Origin: CAZDCD01 sp964503885
Lineage (GTDB): Bacteria > Bacteroidota > Bacteroidia > Bacteroidales > UBA10428
DNA length: 62,986 nucleotides
NCBI GenBank assembly: GCA_964503885.1
Contig: CAZDCD010000025.1
Location: forward strand, 1-62,986
Direction of reading: 5' to 3'
The notes under the pieces are model-generated. The model worked only from the letters and a program-made list of their open reading frames with translations, did no database searches and was not told the origin of the DNA. A program made the position numbers and the translations under genes. Of this stretch, positions 1 to 10,184 are shown piece by piece (the stretch's first letter is position 1; the number at the start of each line of letters is the position of its first letter).

Positions 1-3000
1 CCAGTCTTGCCGGTTATGTATTCCCGCTCGGCGCTACCCATGTGCGCTGGACCATTACCGACGACAACAGCAATGTCGATTCCTGCAGCTTTAATGTGGC
101 GGTTACCGACGACCAGAACCCTATTGCAATCTGCCAAGATATTACTGTATTTCTCGATGACACATCAGGTATGGTATCAATTACTCCTGCTGATATTGAC
201 CTTGGCAGCAATGATAACTGTTCAATTATGATGAAAACCATAGACAGGTCGTTATTCACAAGTGCTGACACGGGAATGAACATAGTGAAACTGATTGTAG
301 AAGATCAGTCAGGCAATAAGGATTCCTGCAACGCCACAGTTACTGTGAAGTATGAGACAGATCCTGCGGTTATTATATATCCCTTGCTAGATACTATCTG
401 CAACGGTGATGCATTTGCTGTTAGCGTGTCCTGCAACATTGATAGTACTTCATATACATGGATCGTAAATGCCCCGCCTGGCATCTCGGGGGCAACAGCC
501 GGTTCAATGGACACACATAATTTTATGCTCACCCAGAGCCTGACAAACAGCAGTGATTCTGCATTGCGTGTTGTCTATACGGTCACTCCCAGAATATATA
601 AATTGACCGATTTGCCGGTCATCAACATTGAAATATGGGTGGAACCCGAACCTGAACTGGAAGCAACTATTTCAGATACAATATATTGTGATTCATCCAT
701 AGTAACAATAACGATTGATGACCTGATTGGAAATGTTACAGGGAACAAGGTATATGATCTGACAACCACCAACGCATCCGGATCGGTAACCGGGGTTCAG
801 GCATCCGGAGAATACATTGCAGGGACCGACATTACCGATACCCTGATTAACCATACTGATGAACTGCAGGCGATTATATACACATTGAAACCAAGGATTA
901 AGCATTCCGGTGGCATTTTCTACTGTGACCCGTCAGGAGATACCACAATTACAGTATATGTAAATCCTACTCCGCTCCTCAGTGTTGATGTTGCTGATAC
1001 CATATTCTGCGACAGCAGCATGGTAAATATTACCGTAAATAACCTTACGGGAAATATTTCAGGTACCAAGATCTATCGACTTACGACATCGGCCACGGGT
1101 GGTGTCACAGGGTATACACCCGGCGGAGAATACGCTGCAGGAACATCTATAAGTGATCAGCTTTTCAATCCAACGGGCCAGGTACAAACGATTACTTATG
1201 CGTTCAAGGCATTAATAAAGGATCCCAGGGGTACCAATCCTGCATACTATTGCAACCAGGGACACGATACCACAATAGTAATTTACCTTAATCCAACACC
1301 TCTCCTCAGTGTGAATGCCGCCGATACAATATATTGTGACAGCAGTACGGTGGACATTACTATCAATGACCTCACAGGCAGTGTTAACGGTTCCAAAATA
1401 TACCGGCTTACCACTTCGGCAACGGGTGGAGTTACCGGATACACGCCGGGAGGGGAATACCCTGCCGGTATTGATATCTCCGACCAGTTGTTCAACCCAA
1501 CAAGCCAGGTTCAGACTGTTTCATATACCTTCAAGGCAATGATTCGTGATCCCAGGGGCACCAATCCAGCCTATTACTGTGCACAAGGCCATGATACCAC
1601 CATAGTCATTTACATCAATCCTACTCCCAAACTGAGTGTGGCCGTGACGGATACCATATCGTGCAATGTATCGGAAATCGATATTGCGGTAGCCGATCTC
1701 ACCGGAGATGTATTTGGGTCCAAAGTCTATCAGCTCATCACAACAGATGCAGGAGGAAGAGTAACAGGAGTGCAGCCTTCAGGAGAATATTCCGCAGGAA
1801 TTGATATTACAGATACATTGACTAACCTGACCGATACCTTCCAGGTGATATCATACCGTTTTAAGGCCAGAATAAAAGATCCGGGTGGAATAAATCCCGG
1901 ATATTACTGCGATCAGGGTCATGACACCATTGTTTATATATATGTGGAACCTGTTGCGAAAATTGTGGCAGAACCCCCGGCCGATACACTATGCAGCAGC
2001 GATTTTACTTCAATAACATTTGAAAGTCCCAGTGTTACCACCAATGGAATTCAGTTTAACTTTACAGCCATACCGGACGATCCGGGAGCTCTAACCGGAT
2101 ATTCCGGAGGTACAGGATTAACCACAGGAAGCACTATAAATCAGCAGCTGATTAATCTTACAGATACATTCCAGAAGATTGCCTATGTTTTCACTCCCGT
2201 AACGCTTGACCAGGTAGGAGGTCAGAAATGCGGAGGCATATCGGACACTACATTTATCTGGGTTGAACCCGTTGTGACCATCACAGCCACTGACGATACC
2301 ATATGCAGCGGGGAAACGACAAGCATACCGGTAACTTCGGTAAGCAGCACCATAAATGGAATACGGTTCACATGGACAGCGACCGAAAATCCGTTAATTA
2401 CAGGAGAAGCAGGCAGTACAGGTAATGGACAGGATATCGGCACTTCAATTGAACAAACACTGAACAATCTCAGCGACACTGCCCGGAAAGTCAGCTATAC
2501 GATCACTCCATGGACAATTGATGATCACGGCAACAACGCATGCCCTGGTACTCCGTTAACTGTGGATGTATGGGTAGAACCGGCAGTAAGTATACAGGCT
2601 ACCGATGATACCATCTGTAATGGAGACCTTACAGACATACCCGTAACGAGTGCAAATTCCACCACAAATGGCATCAGGTTTACATGGGTTGTTACAGATA
2701 ATCCTGACATAACGGGTGAGACCGGAAGCAGCGGAAATGGTCAGGCCATAGGTACTGCTATTGAACAGACTTTGTTCAATCTGAGCGATACTGCAAAGAT
2801 GGTCACCTATACCATTACACCCTGGACTATCAGTGAAACTGGAAACAATGCCTGCCCCGGAACTTCAGCGCAGGTAGATGTATGGGTTGAACCTTCGGTG
2901 ACACTAACAGTCAACAATGATACAATTTGTGATAGCGGAACCACAGATATTCCGGTGACCAGTACCAACGTTACTACAAACGGGATCAGGTTTACCTGGA

Positions 3001-6000
3001 CGGTGACCGACAATCCGAATGTTTCTGGTGAAAGCGACAGTCCTGCTAACGGCCAGGCTATCGGAACATCAATTACCCAGGTACTTGACAATACCAGTTC
3101 TTCTGCACAGCTCGTCACATATACCTTAACCCCGTGGACTCTTGACGAGAACGGGGACCTTGCATGCGCCGGATTGTCTACCGATATTGATGTTTATGTT
3201 GAACCGACTGTGAATATCAGTGCAGATGATGATACCATATGCAACGGGGAAACAACAGACATCCCGGTTACAAGCACAAACAGCACAACCAACGGCATAC
3301 GGTTCACCTGGACAGTAACCGACAACCCGAATATAACCGGAGAAAGCGACAGTATTACTACGGGTCAGAATATCGGCACTTCCATTGAACAGACTTTGTT
3401 TAATCTGAGCGATACTGCTCAAATGGTCACCTATACGATCACTCCATGGATAATTGATAAATATGGAATTAACGCATGCCCGGGAAATTCAGTTACGGTG
3501 GATGTATGGGTAGAGCCTGTTATAATGGCTTTTGCTCCGGAAGATACCATCTGTGACCTGGAAAATCTGGACATACCGGTAACAAGTACAAGCAGCACAA
3601 CAAATGGCATACGATTCACATGGACGGTAACTGACAATCCGAATGTAACGGGTGAAAGCGGTAGTTCGGGAAACGGACAGGCTATTGGCAGTTCGATCAC
3701 TCAGGTACTCGATAACCTGAGTGACGCAGTCCAGATGATTACATACACCATAACACCCTGGAGTATCGATGAGTTCGGGAACAACGCGTGTCCGGGTCTG
3801 GCTTTCGATGTGGAAATATGGATTGAACCCACTGCACGGATTACCGCAGATCTCCGGGAGGATACAATCTGTAATGAAGAGTTTATAGGTATTGATTTCA
3901 CTTCCCCGACAGCAGCTACAATTGGAGTGGAATTCAATATAACAGCATTTGCCGACCATCCGGGTTCGGTTTCCGGATACAGCAATGTGAACCGTTTTAC
4001 CACAGACAGCACCCTGGTACAGCAACTGGTGAACAGCAGTGATACGGCACAGAGAGTCAGGTACATCATTATACCGTATACGCTAAATGACAAGGATGAA
4101 CCACGTTGCGAAGGCATCCATGATACCCTGACAATCTGGGTTGAACCAACAGCGAAAGTACTTGCCGATCCGCAATCAGACACCATCTGCAATAATGATA
4201 TTGTCACCGTTTCATTCTCAACTCCCACCCGACCTACGAGAGGAATAGAATTCAATTTCGTGGTACAACCGGATAATCCGCTGGTGATCGTCGGTTACAG
4301 CAACGGTTCAGGTTTGACAACCCTGGATAACATAACCCAGCAATTGACTAATTCCAGTGATTCGGCACAGAGGGTACTATTTATCGTTACCCCTTATCTT
4401 GTTGATGCAGCCGACAACCAGGTTTGTGCCGGGATCAATGATACAGTGGTGATCTGGCTCGAGCCGGCACTCTCCTTCTTAATAACTCCTGCAATTGATA
4501 CACTTTGTGATAACACGTCGACGGAAATTGTTATAACCAGCACATCTGTCCCGACCCATCCAATAAGGTTCAGATACATCATCACGCCTGAATACCCCGA
4601 TTCTATCGGCCCTTATTCAACCGGTGAGCAAACCGGGTTATACAGGAATGATACCATTGCAGAAACGTTTGTGAATCTCACAGATTCGGTGCAGCGTATA
4701 GAAATAACCATTACGCCCTATTCAACCGATAATACCGGAAACCCAAGATGTACGGATACTCCTGAAATCGCTGTGATATGGCTGGAACCTACTCCTAAAG
4801 TTACGTTGACGCCGCCGTTGGATACTATCTGTACATCGATGCACTCGAATATACGGCTGACAACCGTTACACGTTCATTACACCCGGTCCGGTTCCGATA
4901 TGAGACCATATCTGCACCTGTTGATGTTGAAGTCTTTTTCGGACAGGATACATTCAATCTTGCTCCAGGTAATTTCATTATTGATTCCATCGTTAACTAT
5001 TCGGATATTGCCCGGAGGGTTGATTTTATTGTTTCACCTTACCTTAAGGGCCAGGGTAATACAGAAAAATGTCCGGGAATTGCAGGTACTGCTTTTGTAT
5101 GGGTCGCCCCACGACTGGCAATTGTCTTTGACACCATCTCGACATATAAGGCAAGATCGCCCGAGCTGGCGCCCAATATCAGGTGTTTTGGTGAAAATAA
5201 CGGGTTCATTCATTTGTATCCGGAAGGAGGTATTACGGCGTTTTCCGGGTATGACGTATCCGATCTGGGATATTCCTGGAGCAATAGCGATTCCACCATG
5301 AACATTGATAACCTGGTGGCCGGGACATATTCGGTTACAATTACCGATAAGCTCAATTGTATTGATCATGATACGGCTATTATGAAACAGCCGGATAAGT
5401 TAATTCCGGATATAGAAATCATTGATTCAATTAGTTGCAGTGCATCCGACGGCATCATCAGGTTTGTGATCACCGGTGGAACGGAAGGGTATAATGCATA
5501 CTGGAACCAGTGGCCGACCAATTATGCATTAACCGATAACTATCAGGATACACTTTATAATATCGTGCTCGGCCGTTACGGTGTGGCAGTCCACGATACG
5601 AATCAGTGTGCCGATTCGACGCAGGCATTCATTTCAAATCCCCCCACAGTATTTGTACAGATGGTTCCATCGTTCCAGGATTACAGGATTGACAAGGAAT
5701 TTAATATTAGGTGCCACGGGGAAAGCAACGGTACGCTCAACCTGGTAAACAGTACGGGTACTGAAATTGATTATATGTTTATCAAACCGGGAAATGATAC
5801 CCTGAGATTTACCGACAGCAATATCGATCATATATTCAATAATCTGCCGGCCGGTTTTTATGAACTGATGTATATTGACGAAAACAATTGTCTCTCACAG
5901 AATTCAACCTCACTGGTACAACCAGATTCACTGATGATAGCCGATCTTACTTTTTCCTCGTTCCATAACGGAAGGTATAACCTTAACTGTTTTGAATCTG

Positions 6001-7952
6001 ATGACGGCAGTATTCAGCTCGATCTCATTACCGGAGGTCACTATTATGCCGGCTACAATTTTAACTGGCAGGTAATTTCGGGAAGCGGCAACGTGATACA
6101 AAACAACCGGAATCAAAACAATCTGGCAGCGGGTGAATACTCCGTTGAAATTACCGATACATTTGGTTGTCAGACATCCGATACCTTTGAGCTGATCCAG
6201 CCGACCGAGATCATGATCGGTTACACAGTACCGGTTGCCCAGGATACAGTTCATAACCTCGATTGTTTTGGAGATTCCGACGGCTACATAAGTCTATCTG
6301 TATCAGGTGGCGATATTCTTGACGGTCCGTATTCCTATCTCTGGAATACCGGATCGACTGCAAATCAGATTAACAGCCTGACATTTGGGACGTATCACGT
6401 AACTGTAACAGACGGTACAGGCTGCACTGCAGATACTTCCATGGCGCTGACCCAGCCCACACAGCTTCTTATCGATTCGTCGCAACTTTCCGACTACAAT
6501 TCATACGGGGTTTCCTGTACTGGAAGTACTGATGGATTTATCACGGTTTATGCAGGAGGAGGATCCGGGTATTTGCAATATTCCTGGAGAAGAAACGGAC
6601 AGGTATTACCTGTTTACACATCATCGATAACCTCGCTTGCTTCGGGAAACTATGCATTAACCATTACCGACCTTAATGGATGCCAGACACTATGGACCGA
6701 TACTCTTGTACCACCGCCACTTTTAACGCTCACAGTTAATTCCAAGAATATCGATTGTTCCGGCGATACACTGGGAAAGGCCTGGGTAACGGGTTCAGGA
6801 GGCGTCGGATCACTGGATTATCTGTGGTCTACAGGAGCAAATACTACTATGATCGAAGATCTCAATTCGGGCAGGTATGATGTCACCGTTACCGATGCAA
6901 ACACATGCACCGCTGATGGATTTGCCAGGGTACTGAAAGATTCTTCCCTGTTGATTGCTTTTAATATTCTGAATCCTGTTACCTGTTATCTCGAAAGCAA
7001 TGGACAGATAAAAGTTATGGCGTCCAGGGGAAAAGAGCCTTATAATTATTCCTGGAATACAGGCAGCAGTGACAGTATAATATCTGACCTCGGAAAAGGA
7101 ATCTATTATGTTACCATAACAGACAACAAAGGCTGCAAGGAAAACGATACGATTGAACTTATTCAACCCGACAGACTTACAGCAAGTGCGGCTATAACCC
7201 CGATAAGCTGTTTTGGTTTCAGTGACGGCTCGGCAGTATTTAATGCCAGCGGCGGTAACAGTGGTTATATTTTCAGGTGGAACGGGGCTGATCTGCCAAG
7301 TAATGTTGCTTCAGAAGTTGCTTCCGGCATTTATCCGTTACAGGTTGTAGACAATATGAACTGCAGCTACGATACCCTTATCGAAATTCCCCAGCCTGAT
7401 CCGATGCTGCTATCGGTTGACGAAGACAATACCATACGCCCGTTCTGCTCAGACTGGTCAAACGGACAGCTTGCAATAATCATCACAGGAGGAACACCTG
7501 AATATACAATAGTCTGGGAAATGTATCCCGAAAGGAATAATGCGGTACTCGAAAATATTTATGAAGGGAAATACTACCTTACAGTTACTGATGCCAACAA
7601 TTGTATAAGCGACACTGCCCTTATGCTAACCAGTGAAAGCACTACATGCCTGTCGATACCTTCGGCATTTACTCCCAATAACGATAATGCAAATGATCAG
7701 TGGGATATCGACTACATAAGCGAGGACCAGATTAGGGCACCATTTTATACAGTATATCCGAATGCCGAAATCAGGATTTACAACCGTTGGGGAAATCTGA
7801 TCTGGAGCTGTGACGGTGGATGCCATGATTTCTGGAACGGGACTGATATGGATGGAAGGGATCTGCCTGTTGACTCATATTATTACCTGATATTCCTGAA
7901 TGACGAGAGGAACAAAGCACCGCTCCGGGGTACCATTACAATCATCAGGTAA
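1..7952 (+). CDS. Giant T9SS-exported adhesin, SprB-like, 5' end outside window
   Basis: The reading frame is open from the first base (first full codon at 3), so this is the C-terminal ~2,650 residues of a longer surface protein. In order it shows the end of a HYR-like Ig module (to ~345), about 15 PKD-like modules of ~105 residues, each starting near a DT(I/L)C motif (~345-5105), about ten SprB-type repeats with xCxGxxDG starts and (V/I)TVTDxxGC ends (~5105-7640), and a gliding-motility-associated C-terminal domain (~7640-7952) with the SAFTPNNDNAND and IYNRWGN motifs. That last domain is the type B signal for the type IX secretion system. By family knowledge such proteins are exported, attached to the cell surface, and act in adhesion or gliding. 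The porP/sprF-like gene that follows is a usual partner of type B cargo. No enzymatic domain is visible. Confidence 0.93.
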   Translation, partial: SLAGYVFPLGATHVRWTITDDNSNVDSCSFNVAVTDDQNPIAICQDITVFLDDTSGMVSITPADIDLGSNDNCSIMMKTIDRSLFTSADTGMNIVKLIVEDQSGNKDSCNATVTVKYETDPAVIIYPLLDTICNGDAFAVSVSCNIDSTSYTWIVNAPPGISGATAGSMDTHNFMLTQSLTNSSDSALRVVYTVTPRIYKLTDLPVINIEIWVEPEPELEATISDTIYCDSSIVTITIDDLIGNVTGNKVYDLTTTNASGSVTGVQASGEYIAGTDITDTLINHTDELQAIIYTLKPRIKHSGGIFYCDPSGDTTITVYVNPTPLLSVDVADTIFCDSSMVNITVNNLTGNISGTKIYRLTTSATGGVTGYTPGGEYAAGTSISDQLFNPTGQVQTITYAFKALIKDPRGTNPAYYCNQGHDTTIVIYLNPTPLLSVNAADTIYCDSSTVDITINDLTGSVNGSKIYRLTTSATGGVTGYTPGGEYPAGIDISDQLFNPTSQVQTVSYTFKAMIRDPRGTNPAYYCAQGHDTTIVIYINPTPKLSVAVTDTISCNVSEIDIAVADLTGDVFGSKVYQLITTDAGGRVTGVQPSGEYSAGIDITDTLTNLTDTFQVISYRFKARIKDPGGINPGYYCDQGHDTIVYIYVEPVAKIVAEPPADTLCSSDFTSITFESPSVTTNGIQFNFTAIPDDPGALTGYSGGTGLTTGSTINQQLINLTDTFQKIAYVFTPVTLDQVGGQKCGGISDTTFIWVEPVVTITATDDTICSGETTSIPVTSVSSTINGIRFTWTATENPLITGEAGSTGNGQDIGTSIEQTLNNLSDTARKVSYTITPWTIDDHGNNACPGTPLTVDVWVEPAVSIQATDDTICNGDLTDIPVTSANSTTNGIRFTWVVTDNPDITGETGSSGNGQAIGTAIEQTLFNLSDTAKMVTYTITPWTISETGNNACPGTSAQVDVWVEPSVTLTVNNDTICDSGTTDIPVTSTNVTTNGIRFTWTVTDNPNVSGESDSPANGQAIGTSITQVLDNTSSSAQLVTYTLTPWTLDENGDLACAGLSTDIDVYVEPTVNISADDDTICNGETTDIPVTSTNSTTNGIRFTWTVTDNPNITGESDSITTGQNIGTSIEQTLFNLSDTAQMVTYTITPWIIDKYGINACPGNSVTVDVWVEPVIMAFAPEDTICDLENLDIPVTSTSSTTNGIRFTWTVTDNPNVTGESGSSGNGQAIGSSITQVLDNLSDAVQMITYTITPWSIDEFGNNACPGLAFDVEIWIEPTARITADLREDTICNEEFIGIDFTSPTAATIGVEFNITAFADHPGSVSGYSNVNRFTTDSTLVQQLVNSSDTAQRVRYIIIPYTLNDKDEPRCEGIHDTLTIWVEPTAKVLADPQSDTICNNDIVTVSFSTPTRPTRGIEFNFVVQPDNPLVIVGYSNGSGLTTLDNITQQLTNSSDSAQRVLFIVTPYLVDAADNQVCAGINDTVVIWLEPALSFLITPAIDTLCDNTSTEIVITSTSVPTHPIRFRYIITPEYPDSIGPYSTGEQTGLYRNDTIAETFVNLTDSVQRIEITITPYSTDNTGNPRCTDTPEIAVIWLEPTPKVTLTPPLDTICTSMHSNIRLTTVTRSLHPVRFRYETISAPVDVEVFFGQDTFNLAPGNFIIDSIVNYSDIARRVDFIVSPYLKGQGNTEKCPGIAGTAFVWVAPRLAIVFDTISTYKARSPELAPNIRCFGENNGFIHLYPEGGITAFSGYDVSDLGYSWSNSDSTMNIDNLVAGTYSVTITDKLNCIDHDTAIMKQPDKLIPDIEIIDSISCSASDGIIRFVITGGTEGYNAYWNQWPTNYALTDNYQDTLYNIVLGRYGVAVHDTNQCADSTQAFISNPPTVFVQMVPSFQDYRIDKEFNIRCHGESNGTLNLVNSTGTEIDYMFIKPGNDTLRFTDSNIDHIFNNLPAGFYELMYIDENNCLSQNSTSLVQPDSLMIADLTFSSFHNGRYNLNCFESDDGSIQLDLITGGHYYAGYNFNWQVISGSGNVIQNNRNQNNLAAGEYSVEITDTFGCQTSDTFELIQPTEIMIGYTVPVAQDTVHNLDCFGDSDGYISLSVSGGDILDGPYSYLWNTGSTANQINSLTFGTYHVTVTDGTGCTADTSMALTQPTQLLIDSSQLSDYNSYGVSCTGSTDGFITVYAGGGSGYLQYSWRRNGQVLPVYTSSITSLASGNYALTITDLNGCQTLWTDTLVPPPLLTLTVNSKNIDCSGDTLGKAWVTGSGGVGSLDYLWSTGANTTMIEDLNSGRYDVTVTDANTCTADGFARVLKDSSLLIAFNILNPVTCYLESNGQIKVMASRGKEPYNYSWNTGSSDSIISDLGKGIYYVTITDNKGCKENDTIELIQPDRLTASAAITPISCFGFSDGSAVFNASGGNSGYIFRWNGADLPSNVASEVASGIYPLQVVDNMNCSYDTLIEIPQPDPMLLSVDEDNTIRPFCSDWSNGQLAIIITGGTPEYTIVWEMYPERNNAVLENIYEGKYYLTVTDANNCISDTALMLTSESTTCLSIPSAFTPNNDNANDQWDIDYISEDQIRAPFYTVYPNAEIRIYNRWGNLIWSCDGGCHDFWNGTDMDGRDLPVDSYYYLIFLNDERNKAPLRGTITIIR
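345..5105 (+). repeat. About 15 tandem PKD-like protein modules
   Basis: Fifteen modules of roughly 315 bases follow each other within the adhesin gene, each with one DT(I/L)C motif near its start and a (V/I)W(V/L)EP or NPTP linker at its end. They form subfamilies: one at ~640-1945 (YxLTT.A.G.VTG core), one at ~2265-3830 (TNGIRFTW...TPW core) and one at 1945-2265 plus ~3830-5105. Most neighbours are diverged in DNA although similar in protein, but a short segment at 2760-2812 and 3384-3436 is almost identical. Confidence 0.85.
5105..7640 (+). repeat. About ten SprB-type repeats
   Basis: Ten modules of 70-90 residues begin with a Cys followed by a (D/N)G pair (for example LDCFGDSDGYISL) and end with a TVTDxxGC-like strand. 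This matches the SprB repeat of Bacteroidota gliding adhesins. They sit between the PKD-like array and the C-terminal sorting domain, as is common in this family. The DNA repeats are strongly diverged. Confidence 0.85.
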
Positions 7953-8106
7953 CCGTTCGTTATCACAGAAATCCTTACTTATCTGCTGAATTTACAATTG
8001 AAGATAACATTTCCGTAACTTATACGTAATAAGAGTATTGTATTAATTTGCACTAAAAATAGGTCAATCCTTTTTTTTGGCTTATTATTGCTGACAGGTA
8101 TACCCA

Positions 8107-9111
8107 ATGAAGACTTTGTTCAGAATAGCTGTATTCATGCTACTGGCTAAACCGTTTCATATTGCATTGGCCCAGCAGTTACCACATTACAGCCAGTATC
8201 TTATGAATGAATTTTTGATAAACCCTTCTGTTGCAGGAGTGGACGGGCGTACCTCATTGAATCTATCGGCCAGGAAAGAGTGGATCGGTTTTGTGCAGAA
8301 CACCCCTGAAACCTATTCGTTCAATGCACAGACACGCATACTGAAAAGCAAATTTTCTATCGGATCTCGTATTTTCGGAGGCTCAAATTATAAATCTGGG
8401 TCAAAAGGGCGTGTAGGTCTGGGCATCAATATTTTTAACGACAACAATGCAGCAATCCATCAGACAGGTATACAACTCACGTATGCCTATCATATTTTTA
8501 TCCGGAACTCTCAACTTTCGTTCGGATTATCTGGCTCGGCTTTTCAATTCCGCATCAGTAAAGAAGATGCACAACTAAAAAATCCTCAGGAAGATCCCTT
8601 GTATGGGTTGATCGGAAAATCAACGATCATTCCCGACGCTTCATTCGGCGCTAACTTTATGACCCAGAAATACCATTTTGGTTTTTCCATTGCCCAGGTA
8701 TTCCAGTCAAGGATTAAGATCGGTTCGGGTAGCGAATTTACCAATTCGAGCGATGTGCGTTTAAAACGGCATTATTATTTCATCGGTTCATACAGGAATA
8801 TCTTTGAGCGGAATAAAAGATGGGAGTATGAACCTTCATTTATTTTCAGAACCAATGAAAAGTTACAGTTTCTTTCTGATGTTTCCTTAAAATTTTTGTA
8901 TAACCGTGAATACTGGTTCGGGATGTCTTTCCGTACTTCGGGTGATATTATTGTTATGGGAGGCATGAAATTCAACAACCTTTATTTTGCCTATTCTTTC
9001 GATTACGGATTTAACGGCATTACTAGATATACGAAAGGATCTCACGAAATAACCCTCTCGATGAAATTCGGGGATACCGCGCGCAGGTATCGGTGGCTCG
9101 AACGGTATTAA
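8107..9111 (+). CDS. PorP/SprF family T9SS outer-membrane protein
   Basis: The 334-residue protein has a signal peptide (cleavage after ALA-Q near residue 22), then the typical start of PorP/SprF proteins, QQLPHYSQYLMNEFLINPSVAG, and a run of amphipathic strands expected of an outer-membrane barrel. It ends in KFGDTARRYRWLERY rather than a terminal aromatic. In Flavobacterium, SprF is needed for surface delivery of SprB; other paralogues bind type B cargo C-termini. Its place 154 bases after a giant type B cargo gene suggests it serves that protein. The start ATG is the first in frame with a good signal peptide. Confidence 0.92.
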   Translation: MKTLFRIAVFMLLAKPFHIALAQQLPHYSQYLMNEFLINPSVAGVDGRTSLNLSARKEWIGFVQNTPETYSFNAQTRILKSKFSIGSRIFGGSNYKSGSKGRVGLGINIFNDNNAAIHQTGIQLTYAYHIFIRNSQLSFGLSGSAFQFRISKEDAQLKNPQEDPLYGLIGKSTIIPDASFGANFMTQKYHFGFSIAQVFQSRIKIGSGSEFTNSSDVRLKRHYYFIGSYRNIFERNKRWEYEPSFIFRTNEKLQFLSDVSLKFLYNREYWFGMSFRTSGDIIVMGGMKFNNLYFAYSFDYGFNGITRYTKGSHEITLSMKFGDTARRYRWLERY

Positions 9112-9143
9112 ACGGATTCCCCACACCGAATTATGATGACAGG

Positions 9144-10181
9144 TCAATTCACTGTCCACCTGTTTGCTGTGCGGATAATTTCAGATACCGGGATGTCCTT
9201 CATACACCTGAAATGTTTTTTGGGGCATTTATTATTTCCTATTTTTGAACATGGCCTGCAGGATAATCCCTTTACCTCAAAAATACAGGAACCTGCAGCC
9301 GTCTGCAAAGGATACATGCCAAATTCAGGAATTGTATTGCCCCATACCGAGATAATCCTTTTTTTGAAAGCTGAAGCTATGTGCATAAGTCCTGTATCGG
9401 GAGTGATAATGCCTTGTGATTGCTTAACAAGCGATGCAGACTGACCGATGGAAAATTTACCACACCCGTTATACAGAGTATTAATACAGTGCTGAACAAT
9501 TTCTTCCGCTTTATTATGGTCTTCTTTGCCACCCAAAAGCAACACAGGCAATTGCAGCTTATTGCAGATTTCTACCATCATTTCAGGGGTCATCTGTTTG
9601 GTATAATGCCCGGCACCAGTCACCAGGGCAATATAGCCGGTTTGAAATGCCGGAGGGAGATCACTAATTTGCACTTCATCATCCGGGGGAATAAAATAGT
9701 CAAGACCCAGATTGTCATTTACCACCTCAAATAACTTAACTGTTTCAAAGTACCGGTCAACAATATGCTTATCAGGCAATATATTGATCTTAAAATTCAC
9801 CATCAGCCATTTCCTGATGTTTAGTTTATTAAAGGTAAAAGACAATAACCGCAGGTTGTTTTTTAACCTTGATGTCCTGATATTATGATGAAGATCAATG
9901 AGATAGTGATACTCTTCCTTCCTCACTTGTTCCAAAGTCTCACGAAAATGATCGCTCAGCAGCAAGACTTTACTGATATTGGGATTTGCTGAAACCAAAG
10001 GCTCGTACAGTTTTTTTGTAAGAAAATGGATCTCGGCATTCTCAACCTGATTCTTGAGACACCTGACCACCGGGCTGGTCAGAACAATGTCCCCTATAGA
10101 ACTGAACCGGATTATTAGAAATTTTACCACCTTAATTCTCCTGTCTTTTACCCGTTTTGCTAATGCCTTCAGGAACAGCAT
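9144..10181 (-). CDS. Glycosyltransferase family 9 (heptosyltransferase-like)
   Basis: This 345-residue protein has the GT9 pattern: FLIIRFSSIGDIVLTSPVVR near the N-terminus (the nucleotide-sugar domain entry of WaaC/WaaF-type enzymes), GAGHYTKQ in the middle, and TPDTGLMHIASAF plus WGNTIPEFGMYP in the C-terminal lobe. A Cys-rich tail (CRPCSKIGNNKCPKKHFRCM) is common in Bacteroidota members. The family adds heptose or related sugars to lipopolysaccharide at the inner membrane face; the exact sugar cannot be told. The ATG at 10181 lies three bases past the stop of the hydrolase gene, so both are probably cotranscribed. An internal GTG just before KFLIIRF is an alternative start. Confidence 0.88.
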   Translation of the reverse strand: MLFLKALAKRVKDRRIKVVKFLIIRFSSIGDIVLTSPVVRCLKNQVENAEIHFLTKKLYEPLVSANPNISKVLLLSDHFRETLEQVRKEEYHYLIDLHHNIRTSRLKNNLRLLSFTFNKLNIRKWLMVNFKINILPDKHIVDRYFETVKLFEVVNDNLGLDYFIPPDDEVQISDLPPAFQTGYIALVTGAGHYTKQMTPEMMVEICNKLQLPVLLLGGKEDHNKAEEIVQHCINTLYNGCGKFSIGQSASLVKQSQGIITPDTGLMHIASAFKKRIISVWGNTIPEFGMYPLQTAAGSCIFEVKGLSCRPCSKIGNNKCPKKHFRCMKDIPVSEIIRTANRWTVN

Positions 10182-10184
10182 AAA

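Noticed and set aside
3489..4255. Long antisense frames (178 and 184 codons) inside the adhesin gene
   Set aside because: They mirror the PKD-like repeats on the other strand, have no domain pattern and no promoter or start context; the plus-strand frame is clearly coding.
8041..8080. TTAATTTG before porP as a promoter
   Set aside because: It misses one invariant base of TAnnTTTG and no -33 element is in place; not listed as a feature.
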